A stretch of DNA of 32,190 bases from Bacteroidales bacterium (GCA_017541145.1 JAFXZT010000153.1:1-32190); one strand, 5' to 3'. Numbered from the stretch's first letter, positions 1-8,399 are shown. Notes: generated by a model from the letters alone, not told the origin. Made by a program: numbers and translations.

Positions 1-1
1 C

Positions 2-691
2 AGTCTTGGCAAAGATTACGAATATCCGTTGATAAAGGGTCGTACCGTATTTACCGATGAAGACGATAACGTTCTGAATTTCAAGACAAAAAGCGAATTC
101 ATCAACGGTATGACATACGATTTGTACATCATTCAAATTCCACATTTGCCAGAACGTCCGAAACGTCCTTTAGAGAAAATGCTTCGCGCTTTCGACCAGC
201 GTTACAAGGTGGAAGGCAATGCAAAATTTGTAGATTTAAACGAAGATGAAGACGATTCTTCCGACTTCAATATTATCCTCAGACGACTTTTTCATGCAAC
301 TGTTAACGAGCAACTTCGCGGCGACCTCGACTATGAAGATTCATTAATTCGTCAAGCTTTATGGGAAAAAGCCGAACGCGAAGAACTCGAATATGAACTG
401 AAAGAAAAAAGAAAAGAAATCGAGGCCAGCAAAAAAGAAATCGAAGCAAGCAAAAAAGAAATCGAGGCTGGTAAAAAACAAATTGAGGCCAGTAAAAAAG
501 AAATTGAGGATAGTAAAAAACAAATTGAGGCCAGTAAAAAAGAAATCGAGGCCAAAGACAAAGAAATTGAAGCCAAAGGCTCACAACTTGCAGCATCAAT
601 AAAAATGCTGTCATCTTTAGGTGTTGATCATACGCAAATAGCCAAAACACTAAAAATTTCTATTGAAGAAGTTAATAAGGTGTTACAATGA
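2..691 (+). CDS. PD-(D/E)XK nuclease family transposase, 3' part (5' end outside window)
   Basis: The reading frame is open from base 2 with no stop, so the gene starts upstream of the window and only about 229 C-terminal codons are visible. The visible part aligns by eye with the complete paralogue at 18882-19880: both share G-x-x-YEY, NGMT, QIP-LP and FDQR motifs, a coiled coil and an ASLG/SSLG-type C-terminal helical segment. This is the Rpn/PDDEXK_2 family (recombination-promoting nuclease or putative transposase). The catalytic core would lie in the missing N-terminal part. Residues encoded at about 413-580 form a run of seven-residue KKEIEAS-like heptads, a charged coiled coil. The C-terminal 30 residues resemble a small HTH (AKTLKISIEEVNKVL). 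Family assignment is fairly sure; its role in the cell is unknown. Confidence 0.8.
   Translation, partial: SLGKDYEYPLIKGRTVFTDEDDNVLNFKTKSEFINGMTYDLYIIQIPHLPERPKRPLEKMLRAFDQRYKVEGNAKFVDLNEDEDDSSDFNIILRRLFHATVNEQLRGDLDYEDSLIRQALWEKAEREELEYELKEKRKEIEASKKEIEASKKEIEAGKKQIEASKKEIEDSKKQIEASKKEIEAKDKEIEAKGSQLAASIKMLSSLGVDHTQIAKTLKISIEEVNKVLQ
413..580 (+). repeat. In-gene 21-bp tandem repeat encoding coiled-coil heptads
   Basis: About seven to eight imperfect 21-bp units (core aaaaaagaaatcgaggccag) sit inside the transposase gene and encode KKEIEAS, KKQIEAS and KKEIEDS heptads. The units differ mostly at silent or conservative positions. The copy number keeps the frame and could change by slippage or recombination. 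The paralogue at 18882-19880 has a different, shorter heptad run (QKSQLQE/QKSRLQE) at the same place. Confidence 0.8.
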
Positions 692-970
692 AAGGTTTCC
701 ACATAGAAATTTTGACAAATCTACTTTTACATAGGAACCGAGAATGGCGTTTTGAGGGATTAGTATGCACACCTCTCAACTCTACAGCTGTATTTCTGAA
801 ATAAGGAAATGCAACAAAACACAACTGAACAAACAACGAAATTGCTACAAACAGTAAGGAAAAATTAGAAGGTTAGTTTTCTCTTGCATTTACTAAAATC
901 CATATATTCAGTATTTTCCGTAGATTAAAAAATATAGAAAAACTCAATTTGCTCCAACACCAAAAGGCAT
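692..970. other. Intergenic stretch without recognised feature
   Basis: Between the transposase stop and the tRNA-Leu terminator I see no ORF of credible length, no strong hairpin and no convincing promoter. The sequence is AT-rich and looks like ordinary or decayed spacer. Confidence 0.5.
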
Positions 971-1010
971 AAAAAAAAAAAATCCTTGAGATTATTTAAA
1001 CCTCAAGGAT
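971..1010 (-). terminator. Rho-independent terminator of tRNA-Leu
   Basis: A perfect 9-bp stem (982-990 with 1002-1010, ATCCTTGAG/CTCAAGGAT) and 11-nt loop are followed on the minus strand by a run of about 11 T (the A-run at 971-981). It lies four bases past the 3' end of the tRNA. Confidence 0.9.
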
Positions 1011-1013
1011 TAG

Positions 1014-1098
1014 TGCCCCAGACAAGACTTGAACTTGCACCCACTATACGTGGACATGCCCCTCAAACATGCGCGTCTACCAATTCCGCCACCAGGGC
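1014..1098 (-). tRNA. tRNA-Leu (anticodon GAG)
   Basis: The reverse complement starts GCCCTGGTGGCGGAATTGGT and folds as a class II tRNA. It has acceptor GCCCTGG/CTGGGGC (two G-U pairs), a D-arm with GGTAGACGCG, anticodon stem CATGT/GCATG around loop TTGAGGG, a long variable arm, and T-arm GTTCAAGTC. Anticodon GAG and the long variable arm identify leucine. CCA is not encoded. It has its own promoter (1118-1149) and terminator (971-1010), so it is a single-gene unit. Confidence 0.95.
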
Positions 1099-1117
1099 TT
1101 TTCTTTAAAAGACAGTG

Positions 1118-1149
1118 CAAAGGTATAGGCATTTGAGTTAACTTCCAAA
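1118..1149 (-). promoter_or_regulatory. Bacteroidota-type promoter of tRNA-Leu
   Basis: On the minus strand a TTTG -33 element (1146-1149) is followed after exactly 20 nt by TACCTTTG (1118-1125), a full match to the TAnnTTTG -7 box. The tRNA begins about 20 nt downstream. Confidence 0.88.
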
Positions 1150-1223
1150 TTTTTTTGAATATTTTTTCAAAAAAAAGTGCAAGCTGTTAGACTTCATCAA
1201 TTTGCAGAGGCAATAATTTCGTA

Positions 1224-2234
1224 TTATTTCTGGTAATATTCAATGCGTCGCTCTTGAATTACATCCGAATACGATCTTTTAAGCCAATTTCCATGAGAAT
1301 CGGTGTCGAGATAATTTATCACAAAAGGTCCTTCAATTGATTCGTCACCATTAGTTTCTTGCAAAATCAAAACTTGCGGCTCATAATTGTTGTTGAACGA
1401 ATACTGAAGCTCACACGAAAAATTATCTTTGGTTTGTAACTGACTTTTCAAAAACAGATGTTGGGTATCGTAAGTAAATGAATTTCTGTCATGTACTCCG
1501 TCTTCTACACTTATAATAAAACCGTCTTGATTTCTTTTAACTTTGTTTTCCGGAACATCACTTTTGGTGTTTGCAACAAATTTTGTCAGATTGCCATTTT
1601 CATCAAAATAAAAAGCACGGTAATCAGAATTGCGGCTGTCACTGTAAATTACACTGCGAACATCACCGCAAACTTCTGCAAATGCGAGATCTTTGGTTCG
1701 ATAATTTTTGTTAACATAATCTGCTACTTTCTGTTTATTATTGTCCCAATCATCAATAATCCATTGATTATCATCAAATTTTAATTTTATTTCATGAGTA
1801 TCTTTCTCGATGTCGGAATGATAATATTCAAACTTTTCGTAAGCTGAAGATTTTTCAACACGAGTTTCCAACGGTACGATTTTATGTTTCTTTGCCATAC
1901 AATCGCCGTTGCCTTCTATAAAATAAAACAAAAATTCTTCATCTCCAATCATATCGTCAAACATCGGCGGAATGGAGAATGCTTTTTCCAAACAACTATA
2001 ATAATCTTCTGTGAAATAAGGTTTTACTTCAGGTTTCAACTTGTGATCGGGAATATATTTCACCAACACCTCTACCCTATTGTTTATGAATTGCAGTGTA
2101 TGAGTAGTATCTACTGATTGATTTTCAGGAACAACTGTCTGGGTATCAACTTTCTGAGAATTTGTAACTGCACCGCCGCACGAAATCAAAATTGTCAACG
2201 GTAACATGTAAAATGCAGATAATTTATTGTACAT
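1224..2234 (-). CDS. Unknown outer-membrane/periplasmic lipoprotein
   Basis: A 336-residue protein. Residues 1-19 form a lipoprotein signal peptide ending in LISC followed by GG, with Cys19 as the lipid-modified residue. Residues about 50-170 look like one globular domain, reminiscent of the DUF3828-type fold (YF..DYYSCLEKAF and a later VKLKFDDNQWIIDDWDN-like ending). Residues about 190-336 contain YFDENGNLTKF and related beta-strand motifs, as in YD-like repeats. No catalytic motif is recognised. It stands alone between the tRNA-Leu unit and the orphan unit at 2322-2533. I see no hairpin terminator at its 3' end. The exported location is well supported; function is unknown. Confidence 0.8.
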   Translation of the reverse strand: MYNKLSAFYMLPLTILISCGGAVTNSQKVDTQTVVPENQSVDTTHTLQFINNRVEVLVKYIPDHKLKPEVKPYFTEDYYSCLEKAFSIPPMFDDMIGDEEFLFYFIEGNGDCMAKKHKIVPLETRVEKSSAYEKFEYYHSDIEKDTHEIKLKFDDNQWIIDDWDNNKQKVADYVNKNYRTKDLAFAEVCGDVRSVIYSDSRNSDYRAFYFDENGNLTKFVANTKSDVPENKVKRNQDGFIISVEDGVHDRNSFTYDTQHLFLKSQLQTKDNFSCELQYSFNNNYEPQVLILQETNGDESIEGPFVINYLDTDSHGNWLKRSYSDVIQERRIEYYQK

Positions 2235-2321
2235 ATTTTTTAGTATTTTATTTGACTTATTTCTGTAACTTCAAAAAATTTCGACGCGAAGTTAACAATT
2301 TTTACCGATATATAATTACAT

Positions 2322-2352
2322 AAAAAAACCTGCATACTTCACAGTCGCAGGT
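2322..2352 (-). terminator. Minus-strand terminator upstream of the lipoprotein gene
   Basis: ACCTGC (2347-2352 read on minus) pairs with GCAGGT (2328-2333) around a 13-nt loop and is followed by a 6-T run. It ends transcription coming from the promoter at 2504-2533, about 90 nt before the lipoprotein start, so it either closes a small RNA or acts as an attenuator. Confidence 0.7.
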
Positions 2353-2497
2353 ATTTGAATCATAATAAATAAATAAAATTTTGATTTTGTAGAAATTTAC
2401 CTAATTACCAATTTTTAATTTTTGTAGAATCCAATACTTACATAAAATAACACTAAAAAAATCTCTTCCAATTACACCATCGGTTTTTCGTTAGCCG
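2335..2497 (-). ncRNA. Possible small RNA or relic of a tRNA unit
   Basis: This stretch is bounded by a good minus-strand promoter and a minus-strand terminator and has no ORF. Near its 5' end it reads CCGATGGTGTAATTGGAAGA, which resembles a tRNA 5' end through the D-loop. I cannot complete an anticodon or T-arm. The simplest reading is a decayed tRNA gene that kept its promoter and terminator; a real small RNA or leader is the alternative. Confidence 0.35.
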
Positions 2498-2503
2498 ACA
2501 ATG

Positions 2504-2533
2504 CAAAAATACGACTAATGTTTTTTTTCACAA
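2504..2533 (-). promoter_or_regulatory. Bacteroidota-type promoter (minus strand, orphan)
   Basis: TTG (2531-2533) and TATTTTTG (2504-2511) are separated by 19 nt on the minus strand. The sequence just downstream (TGCATTGTC) closely resembles the same position at the tRNA-Leu promoter (TGCACTGTC). Confidence 0.65.
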
Positions 2534-2565
2534 CAATTTACAACTAAAATCCAACAAAAAAATTA

Positions 2566-2591
2566 CGCACTCGTTTGCGGTAACGGTTGCA
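2566..2591. promoter_or_regulatory. Two LacI operator-like sites upstream of lacI
   Basis: CGCACTCGTTTGCG (2566-2579) is one base from a perfect palindrome and differs at one position from the site before the third amylase. A degenerate second site (2578-2591, CGGTAACGGTTGCA, 10 of 14 matches to consensus) has its centre 12 bp further on. A weak -7-like TACCTTTA lies at 2637-2644. The arrangement suggests that lacI controls itself. Confidence 0.6.
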
Positions 2592-2733
2592 AAACTTTTT
2601 TTTCAACTTTTATTTTCCAATATCAGTAATAATACTTACCTTTAAGCGAATTTTTCGATAAATGGATTGTCAAAATAACACTAAAATATAACTATTAAAA
2701 AAAAGACTTTGTATTATAACTACTTCTAATATT

Positions 2734-3759
2734 ATGACGAACAAAAGGCAAGCAACGATAAAAGACATCGCAAAAAGACTTGGGCTCTCTGCTTCTACAG
2801 TTTCCCGTGCGCTAAAAGACCATCCGGATATCAGCCTCGAAACCAAAGATGCTGTAAAAAAAACTGCTGAAGAACTTGATTATCAACCTAATGCTTTGGC
2901 ATTGGGACTTCATAATCAAAAGAGTAATATTATAGGTGTAATAATTCCGCAAATTATTCACTACTTTTTTTCGGCAGTAATCAGCGGCATTGAACGCGAA
3001 GCTAGAAAAAAAGGTTACAATGTAATTATCTGTCAGAGCGACGAAAGCATGGAACGTGAAATAGAAAACATCAAGGCTTTGGTATCGCTACGTGTAGACG
3101 GATTTTTGATTTGTATCACCAAAGAGACCAAGGATTATGCTCATTTTCAAAAACTTATGAGTAGAAATGTACCTGTAGTATTTTTCGACCGTCCTCCCGA
3201 GGGATTTGCTTGCGACAGATGTATCATCGACGATTATGCTGCGGCGTATCAGGCTGCGGAACACCTTGTAAAACTTGGTAAAAAGAAAATTTTCCATTTT
3301 GCCGGTCCCGACAATGTAAGAATCGGTAAAGACCGCAGACGGGGTTTTGTAGACTGTATGAAACGCAACGGAATAAAAGTAGACGAAAACACTGTATTTA
3401 AATGCGACTCAAAAGAAGAAGCTAAAGATTTGATTGACAATCTAATAAAAGACAAAAATATTCCCGACGGAATTTTCTGTTGCAACGATACAACGGCAGT
3501 GGCTACAATAAACGCACTGGCAAAATATAATATAAAAGTGCCGGATCAGGTGGCTGTAGAAGGATTTTCAAATGATTTGATTTCGCAACTTTATACACCG
3601 TCGCTTACTACGATAGATCAAAACGGCGGACTTGTAGGCGAAAAAGCATTCGGTTTGCTGCTCAAAAGAATAGAATCTCAGGATTTTACTTCGTATCAAA
3701 CTGTAATAGTACCTACAAAATTGATTGTAAGAGAGTCAACAATCGGCGACATCGAATAG
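2734..3759 (+). CDS. LacI family transcriptional regulator of the maltose/starch locus
   Basis: A 341-residue protein with the classic LacI layout. Residues about 8-27 form the HTH (TIKDIAKRLGLSASTVSRAL), then comes the hinge helix (YQPNALALGL), then the periplasmic-binding-protein-like effector domain beginning NIIGVIIP and ending in the TTIDQNGGLVGEKAFGLL segment. Such proteins bind palindromic DNA with a central CG, and matching sites (TGCAAWCGTTTGCA) lie before this gene, the transporter operon and all three amylases. The maltose genes start 240 bp downstream on the same strand. The effector is inferred to be maltose or a maltose derivative. The operator positions suggest it may activate rather than only repress. 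Family assignment is certain; the regulon is inferred from sites. Confidence 0.93.
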   Translation: MTNKRQATIKDIAKRLGLSASTVSRALKDHPDISLETKDAVKKTAEELDYQPNALALGLHNQKSNIIGVIIPQIIHYFFSAVISGIEREARKKGYNVIICQSDESMEREIENIKALVSLRVDGFLICITKETKDYAHFQKLMSRNVPVVFFDRPPEGFACDRCIIDDYAAAYQAAEHLVKLGKKKIFHFAGPDNVRIGKDRRRGFVDCMKRNGIKVDENTVFKCDSKEEAKDLIDNLIKDKNIPDGIFCCNDTTAVATINALAKYNIKVPDQVAVEGFSNDLISQLYTPSLTTIDQNGGLVGEKAFGLLLKRIESQDFTSYQTVIVPTKLIVRESTIGDIE

Positions 3760-3782
3760 TAAGAAATAATAAAAAATGCAAT

Positions 3783-3796
3783 TGCAAACGTTTGAA
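3783..3796. promoter_or_regulatory. LacI operator upstream of the transporter operon
   Basis: TGCAAACGTTTGAA is a palindrome except for its last bases. Its centre (3789.5) is about 84 bp upstream of the -7 box at 3874, some two helical turns further than the roughly 62 bp seen at the amylase promoters. It starts only 24 bp after the lacI stop codon. Confidence 0.7.
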
Positions 3797-3850
3797 AAAC
3801 AACGAAAGGCTAAAAAATTTATAAAATTGTGATTTTTTTGTTTTAAACTA

Positions 3851-3881
3851 TTGCAAGATAATATTTTTTAGCCTATATTTG
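3851..3881 (+). promoter_or_regulatory. Promoter of the maltose transporter/phosphorylase operon
   Basis: TTG (3851-3853), a 20-nt spacer and TATATTTG (3874-3881) match the Bacteroidota -33/-7 consensus. The predicted leader is about 110 nt long. Confidence 0.8.
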
Positions 3882-4001
3882 CAGTAATAAAATCTCCAAA
3901 ACAATCTCTTCTAAGATATACCATTAAAGTTTTTAGTAGTCGGTGCACATATATATTTTGTAAAAAAATAAAAATTATAATAAAAATAAAAAGCATCGAA
4001 T

Positions 4002-5357
4002 ATGACTAAAAAACCAAAACTAAGTTTTTGGCAAATCTGGAACTTAAGTTTCGGATTTTTGGGCGTACAATTTGGATTTGCGCTTCAGAATGCCAATGTA
4101 AGCAGAATATTATCAAATTTAGGAGCAGACCCCAACAATTTGTCTTTGTTTTGGTTGGCGGCACCAATCATGGGACTTATCGTACAACCGATAGTTGGAG
4201 GCGCATCCGACCATACTTGGAACCGACTCGGTAGAAGATTTCCTTATATCCTCGGCGGTGCAATTATATCGGTACTCGCGATGTTTTTCATGCCGAACTC
4301 TGCTATCGTAACTGCAATAATGCCTCCGTTGGTATTCGGAGCGATAATGATGGCTTTGATGGACGGAAGTTTCAATGTAACATTCCAACCGTTCAGAAGC
4401 TTGGTTTCGGATATGCTTCCCGAAGAACAAAAAAATGTCGGCTACTCAATCCAAAGTTTTCTTATCAATGTAGGTTCGGTATTGGGTTCTGTTTTACCGT
4501 ACATCCTTACCAACTGGTTTGGCGTAAACAACACCGCAGCCGAGGGTCACGTACCGGATTCCGTAATTTGGAGTTTCTATATCGGCGGCGCAGTTTTGAT
4601 GTTGACAGTACTCGTTACCATTTTCACCACCAAAGAATACACACCGGAGCAAATGAAAGAGTTTGCGACTGAAAACAATGAAGAGAAATCTCAATCAGAA
4701 AACAAGAGCGAAGGTTTGATTTCTCTTATCAAAAACGCACCGAAAATCATGTGGCAACTCGCTGTTGTACAGTTTTTTGCATGGTTCGCATTATATTTGA
4801 TGTGGACTTATACCACTTCTGCCGTAGCTCAACACTATTGGGGCACAGAGATTTCGGATACCAAATCAGAAGCATTCAACGAAGCCGGCAACTGGGTAGG
4901 AATTATATTCGGAGCTTACGGCGTATTTGCAGCACTTTTTGCATTGTGCATGCCAAAACTTATCAAATTGTTTAGCCGCAAAATCGTTTACGCAGCAGCC
5001 TTAGCCTGTGGCGGACTCGGTTTTATTTCAATGATAATTTTCACTGATCCAAACATGTTAATTATTAGCATGATAGGAATCGGTATCGCATGGGCTGCAA
5101 TTCTTGCACTTCCGTTTGCAATACTTTCAAGCTCGCTCCCTCAAGAAAAAACCGGAGTTTACCTCGGAATTTTCAACTTCACAGTATCAGTACCGCAAAT
5201 TGTAAGCGGACTTGTTGGCGGTGTAATTTTGAAATACGCATTCAACAGCCAATCAATTAAAATACTCGTATTGTGCGGAGTATCAATGATTTTGGGCAGT
5301 ATATTTGCGTTGACTCTCAAGGATAAACAAAATCAAGAATCAGAAAAATCGAAATAA
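4002..5357 (+). CDS. MFS sugar (probably maltose) transporter, SLC45/GPH-like
   Basis: A 451-residue inner-membrane protein with about 12 hydrophobic segments and a charged central loop (residues about 205-235, rich in E, K and N) between the two six-helix halves. After the second or third helix it carries SDHTWNRLGRRFPY, the D-x-x-x-x-R-x-GRR-P signature of SLC45/GPH-type sugar symporters common in Bacteroidota. The N-terminus LSFWQIWNLSFGFLGVQFGF is typical of this group. It is first in an operon with beta-phosphoglucomutase (60-nt gap) and maltose phosphorylase, so the cargo is most likely maltose or short maltooligosaccharides, driven by an ion gradient. Substrate is inferred from context. 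Confidence 0.9.
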   Translation: MTKKPKLSFWQIWNLSFGFLGVQFGFALQNANVSRILSNLGADPNNLSLFWLAAPIMGLIVQPIVGGASDHTWNRLGRRFPYILGGAIISVLAMFFMPNSAIVTAIMPPLVFGAIMMALMDGSFNVTFQPFRSLVSDMLPEEQKNVGYSIQSFLINVGSVLGSVLPYILTNWFGVNNTAAEGHVPDSVIWSFYIGGAVLMLTVLVTIFTTKEYTPEQMKEFATENNEEKSQSENKSEGLISLIKNAPKIMWQLAVVQFFAWFALYLMWTYTTSAVAQHYWGTEISDTKSEAFNEAGNWVGIIFGAYGVFAALFALCMPKLIKLFSRKIVYAAALACGGLGFISMIIFTDPNMLIISMIGIGIAWAAILALPFAILSSSLPQEKTGVYLGIFNFTVSVPQIVSGLVGGVILKYAFNSQSIKILVLCGVSMILGSIFALTLKDKQNQESEKSK

Positions 5358-5417
5358 TTAAAAATTAAAAAAATTCATATAAACTATTATTTATCAAACA
5401 GAATTATTGAATAAACA

Positions 5418-6068
5418 ATGATAACAGCATGTATATTTGATTTGGACGGAGTATTAGTAGACTCGGCAAAATATCACTATCTCGCATGGAAAGCACTTGC
5501 AGACAAACTCGGTTTTGAATTTACTGAAAAACACAACGAACGTCTCAAAGGTGTATCAAGAATGAAATCTCTTGAAATTCTTCTTGAAGTAGGCGGAATA
5601 ACGATGACTCAAGAAGAAAAAGAAAAAGCTGCAACCGAAAAAAACGAACTCTACAGAAGCTATATTTCCAAGATGACTCCCGACGAAATTCTTCCCGGAG
5701 TAGAAACTTTTTTGAAAGAGATTAAAGCATTGGGAATCAAAACTTCAATAGGTTCGGCCAGCAAAAATACTTCGCTGATAATGGAACGTACCGGACTCAG
5801 CAAATATTTTGACGCGGTAGCTGACGGAACAATGGTAACAAAAGCAAAACCCGATCCTGAAGTTTTCTTGAAAGGTGCAGAACTTTTGAATACCGATCCG
5901 AAAGAATGTGTGGTTTTTGAAGACGCAGAAGCCGGAGTAGAAGCCGCTCATAATGCAGGAATGAGAGCCGTAGGAATCGGTTCTACAAGTACTTTGGGCA
6001 AAGCAGAAATCGTAATTCCGGGCTTTACTGGTTTTGATTTCAAAACTTTGAAAGATAAAATTGATTAA
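5418..6068 (+). CDS. pgmB: Beta-phosphoglucomutase (HAD family)
   Basis: A 216-residue cytoplasmic HAD enzyme that converts beta-D-glucose-1-phosphate to glucose-6-phosphate. The N-terminus carries the DxD motif (FDLDGVLVDSAKYHYLAW), with Asp8 as the phosphorylated nucleophile and Asp10 as the acid/base. The cap domain follows (residues about 15-90), then the SAS-K-N motif, KAKPDPEVFLKGAELL and the metal-binding FEDAEAGVEAA. Length is normal for the family. It sits between the transporter and the maltose phosphorylase (29-nt gap), whose product is its substrate, which supports this specificity over other HAD phosphatases. Confidence 0.94.
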   Translation: MITACIFDLDGVLVDSAKYHYLAWKALADKLGFEFTEKHNERLKGVSRMKSLEILLEVGGITMTQEEKEKAATEKNELYRSYISKMTPDEILPGVETFLKEIKALGIKTSIGSASKNTSLIMERTGLSKYFDAVADGTMVTKAKPDPEVFLKGAELLNTDPKECVVFEDAEAGVEAAHNAGMRAVGIGSTSTLGKAEIVIPGFTGFDFKTLKDKID

Positions 6069-6097
6069 CAAATAACTCAAAAAATATTCTTCAGACA

Positions 6098-8389
6098 ATG
6101 AAAAACTATATCAAATACGATCCGTGGAAAATAATTGAGGATTCTTATAATCCGGAATACAACAAAATTTCCGAAAGTATCTGTTCTCTCGGAAACGGCA
6201 AAGGCGGACAACGCGCCAATTTTGAAGAAACATTCACAGGCAAAACATTGCAAGGAAGCTATGTTTCAGGCGTTTACTATCCTGACAAAACAAGAGTCGG
6301 CTGGTGGAAAAACGGTTATCCTGAATATTTTGCCAAAATGCTGAATGCGCCGTCATGGATTGGAATAAAAATCAATATCGAAGGCGAAGAACTTGATTTG
6401 GCAAAATGTCTCGTAAGCCAATTTTCAAGAGTTTTGGATATGAAACGTGGCGTATTGGAACGTCATTTTGTAGCTACAACCAACAGCGGCAAAAAAGTAG
6501 AAGTAAATTCTACAAGATTTTTATCAATTGTAAGAGACGAAATCGGAGCTATAAAATACAGTATCAAACCTCTGAATTTCAGCAGCAAAGCAACAATTAC
6601 CTGCGATGTTGACGCTGATATCAAAAACGAGGATTCAAACTACGACGAAAAATTCTGGATAGAAATCAACAAAGATGCTGACAAAAATATTTTTGTAACA
6701 GCCGAAACCAAGAAAACACAATTCAGAGTTTGTACCGCAATTTTCAACAAATTCAGCAGCGAACCGATTTCGCAACAATCCATTGTTAAAGAAAAATATG
6801 CCGGCAAAATTTACACTGTAAATTTATCTGAAAATCAAGAATTTACAATTTACAAATACGCCGCAATAACTTCTACGATGTATTACACCGAAAACGAAAT
6901 CGAAAGTAAAACAATCGAAGAACTCAACCAAGCAGCCTCTGACGGTTTCAACCTTTTGCTTGATGAACAAGTAAAGGCATGGGACGAAAAATGGAAGGAA
7001 TCAGACATCATAATTGACGGCGATGTTGCTGCTCAACAAGGTATCAGATTCAATATCTTCCAACTCAACCAAACTTACACCGGACGCGACGAACGATTGA
7101 ATATCGGTCCCAAAGGCTTTACCGGTGAAAAATACGGCGGTACAACTTATTGGGACACAGAAGCTTATTGTTTACCGTTTTACTTAGCAACAGCTGACAA
7201 AAAAGTTGCACATTCGTTGTTGGTTTACCGTTGGAAACACTTACAAAAGGCAATCGAAAATGCAAAAAAACTCGGCTTCACAAACGGTGCAGCCCTCTAC
7301 CCTATGGTAACAATCAACGGCGAAGAATGTCACAACGAATGGGAAATTACATTTGAGGAAATTCACCGCAACGCTGCAATTGCCAATGCTGTAAGGATTT
7401 ACGTAGATTATACCGGCGAAAAGAAATATCTTGCAGATTACGGTTTGGAAGTTCTTATCGGAATTTCAAGATTTTGGGCTCAACGCGTAAACTGGAGCGA
7501 AGACAAACAAAAATATGTAATGCTCGGTGTTACAGGTCCTAACGAATACGAAAACAATGTCAATAACAACTGGTACACTTCATATTCAGCAGTTCAGAAC
7601 TTGAAATATACCATTTTTGCAATCAATTTTGTAAAAGAAAATTATGCTACAGACTGGAAACGTATTCAAGAAGTAACAAAATTCGATGAAAAAGAAATCG
7701 AAAAATGGAATGATATCATCCTCAAGATGTATCTCGGTTACGACGAAAAACGCGGAGTTTTCATTCAGAACGACGGTTTCATGGACAAAGAATTGATTCC
7801 GGTTTCTCAACTTTCCGAATCTCAACGTCCTATCAATCAGCATTGGAGTTGGGACAGAATATTACGAAGCTGTTACATAAAACAAGCCGACGTTTTGCAA
7901 GGTATTTATTTCTTTGAACATCAATTTGATAACGATACAATCAAACGCAATTTTGAATTTTACGAACAATTTACTGTTCACGAAAGTTCGTTATCAAGCT
8001 GCATTCACAATATTTTGGCGGCAAAAGTCGGATTGTACGACAAAGCTTATCAGTTTTATCTGAATGCCAGCCGTTTGGATTTGGACGATTACAACAACGA
8101 TACTTGCGACGGTTGCCATATCACCTCAATGGGCGGCACTTGGATGACAATAGTTCAAGGATTCGGCGGCATGAGAGTAAAAGACGGAATGTTATCGTTT
8201 AACCCGATAATTCCGGAAAAATGGAACAAATACGCTTTCAAAATCCGTCACAAAGACAATATCTTGAAAATTGAAGTTGAAAAGAATAGTGTCAACATCG
8301 AAAACATCGGTGACAACCCGGCAAAAGTTCTAATCAAAGGCAATGAGGTTGAAATAAAACCTCACTCTGAAACGAAAACAAAGATGTAA
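6098..8389 (+). CDS. Maltose phosphorylase (GH65)
   Basis: A 763-residue cytoplasmic enzyme that splits maltose with inorganic phosphate into glucose and beta-glucose-1-phosphate. It has the GH65 N-terminal beta-sandwich, an (alpha/alpha)6 catalytic barrel with GGTTYWDTEAYCLPF, NEWEITFEEIHRNAAI and VTGPNEYENNVNNNWYT, and a small C-terminal beta domain. Glu483 in GPNEYE matches the known general acid of GH65 phosphorylases. The EEIHRN segment fits maltose phosphorylases, while trehalose and kojibiose phosphorylases usually differ there. Last gene of the transporter-pgmB operon, closed by a terminator at 8401. Trehalose or kojibiose specificity cannot be fully excluded from sequence, but the amylase-rich context favours maltose. 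Confidence 0.93.
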   Translation: MKNYIKYDPWKIIEDSYNPEYNKISESICSLGNGKGGQRANFEETFTGKTLQGSYVSGVYYPDKTRVGWWKNGYPEYFAKMLNAPSWIGIKINIEGEELDLAKCLVSQFSRVLDMKRGVLERHFVATTNSGKKVEVNSTRFLSIVRDEIGAIKYSIKPLNFSSKATITCDVDADIKNEDSNYDEKFWIEINKDADKNIFVTAETKKTQFRVCTAIFNKFSSEPISQQSIVKEKYAGKIYTVNLSENQEFTIYKYAAITSTMYYTENEIESKTIEELNQAASDGFNLLLDEQVKAWDEKWKESDIIIDGDVAAQQGIRFNIFQLNQTYTGRDERLNIGPKGFTGEKYGGTTYWDTEAYCLPFYLATADKKVAHSLLVYRWKHLQKAIENAKKLGFTNGAALYPMVTINGEECHNEWEITFEEIHRNAAIANAVRIYVDYTGEKKYLADYGLEVLIGISRFWAQRVNWSEDKQKYVMLGVTGPNEYENNVNNNWYTSYSAVQNLKYTIFAINFVKENYATDWKRIQEVTKFDEKEIEKWNDIILKMYLGYDEKRGVFIQNDGFMDKELIPVSQLSESQRPINQHWSWDRILRSCYIKQADVLQGIYFFEHQFDNDTIKRNFEFYEQFTVHESSLSSCIHNILAAKVGLYDKAYQFYLNASRLDLDDYNNDTCDGCHITSMGGTWMTIVQGFGGMRVKDGMLSFNPIIPEKWNKYAFKIRHKDNILKIEVEKNSVNIENIGDNPAKVLIKGNEVEIKPHSETKTKM

Positions 8390-8399
8390 CATCTAATCC

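Larger units (their letters stand above)
2235..2733. other. Intergenic region: orphan transcription unit plus lacI control region
   Basis: These 500 bases hold no credible protein gene. From left to right they contain the leader of the minus-strand lipoprotein gene, a minus-strand terminator (2322-2352), a tRNA-like fragment (about 2462-2498), a minus-strand promoter (2504-2533) and two LacI operator-like sites (2566-2591) in front of the plus-strand lacI gene. Confidence 0.6.

Noticed and set aside
303-650. Minus-strand ORFs opposite the coiled-coil repeat (repeated FLFYWPQF / ISFLLAS)
   Set aside because: They are antisense shadows of the heptad repeat in the transposase gene; the repeats reflect the plus-strand code.
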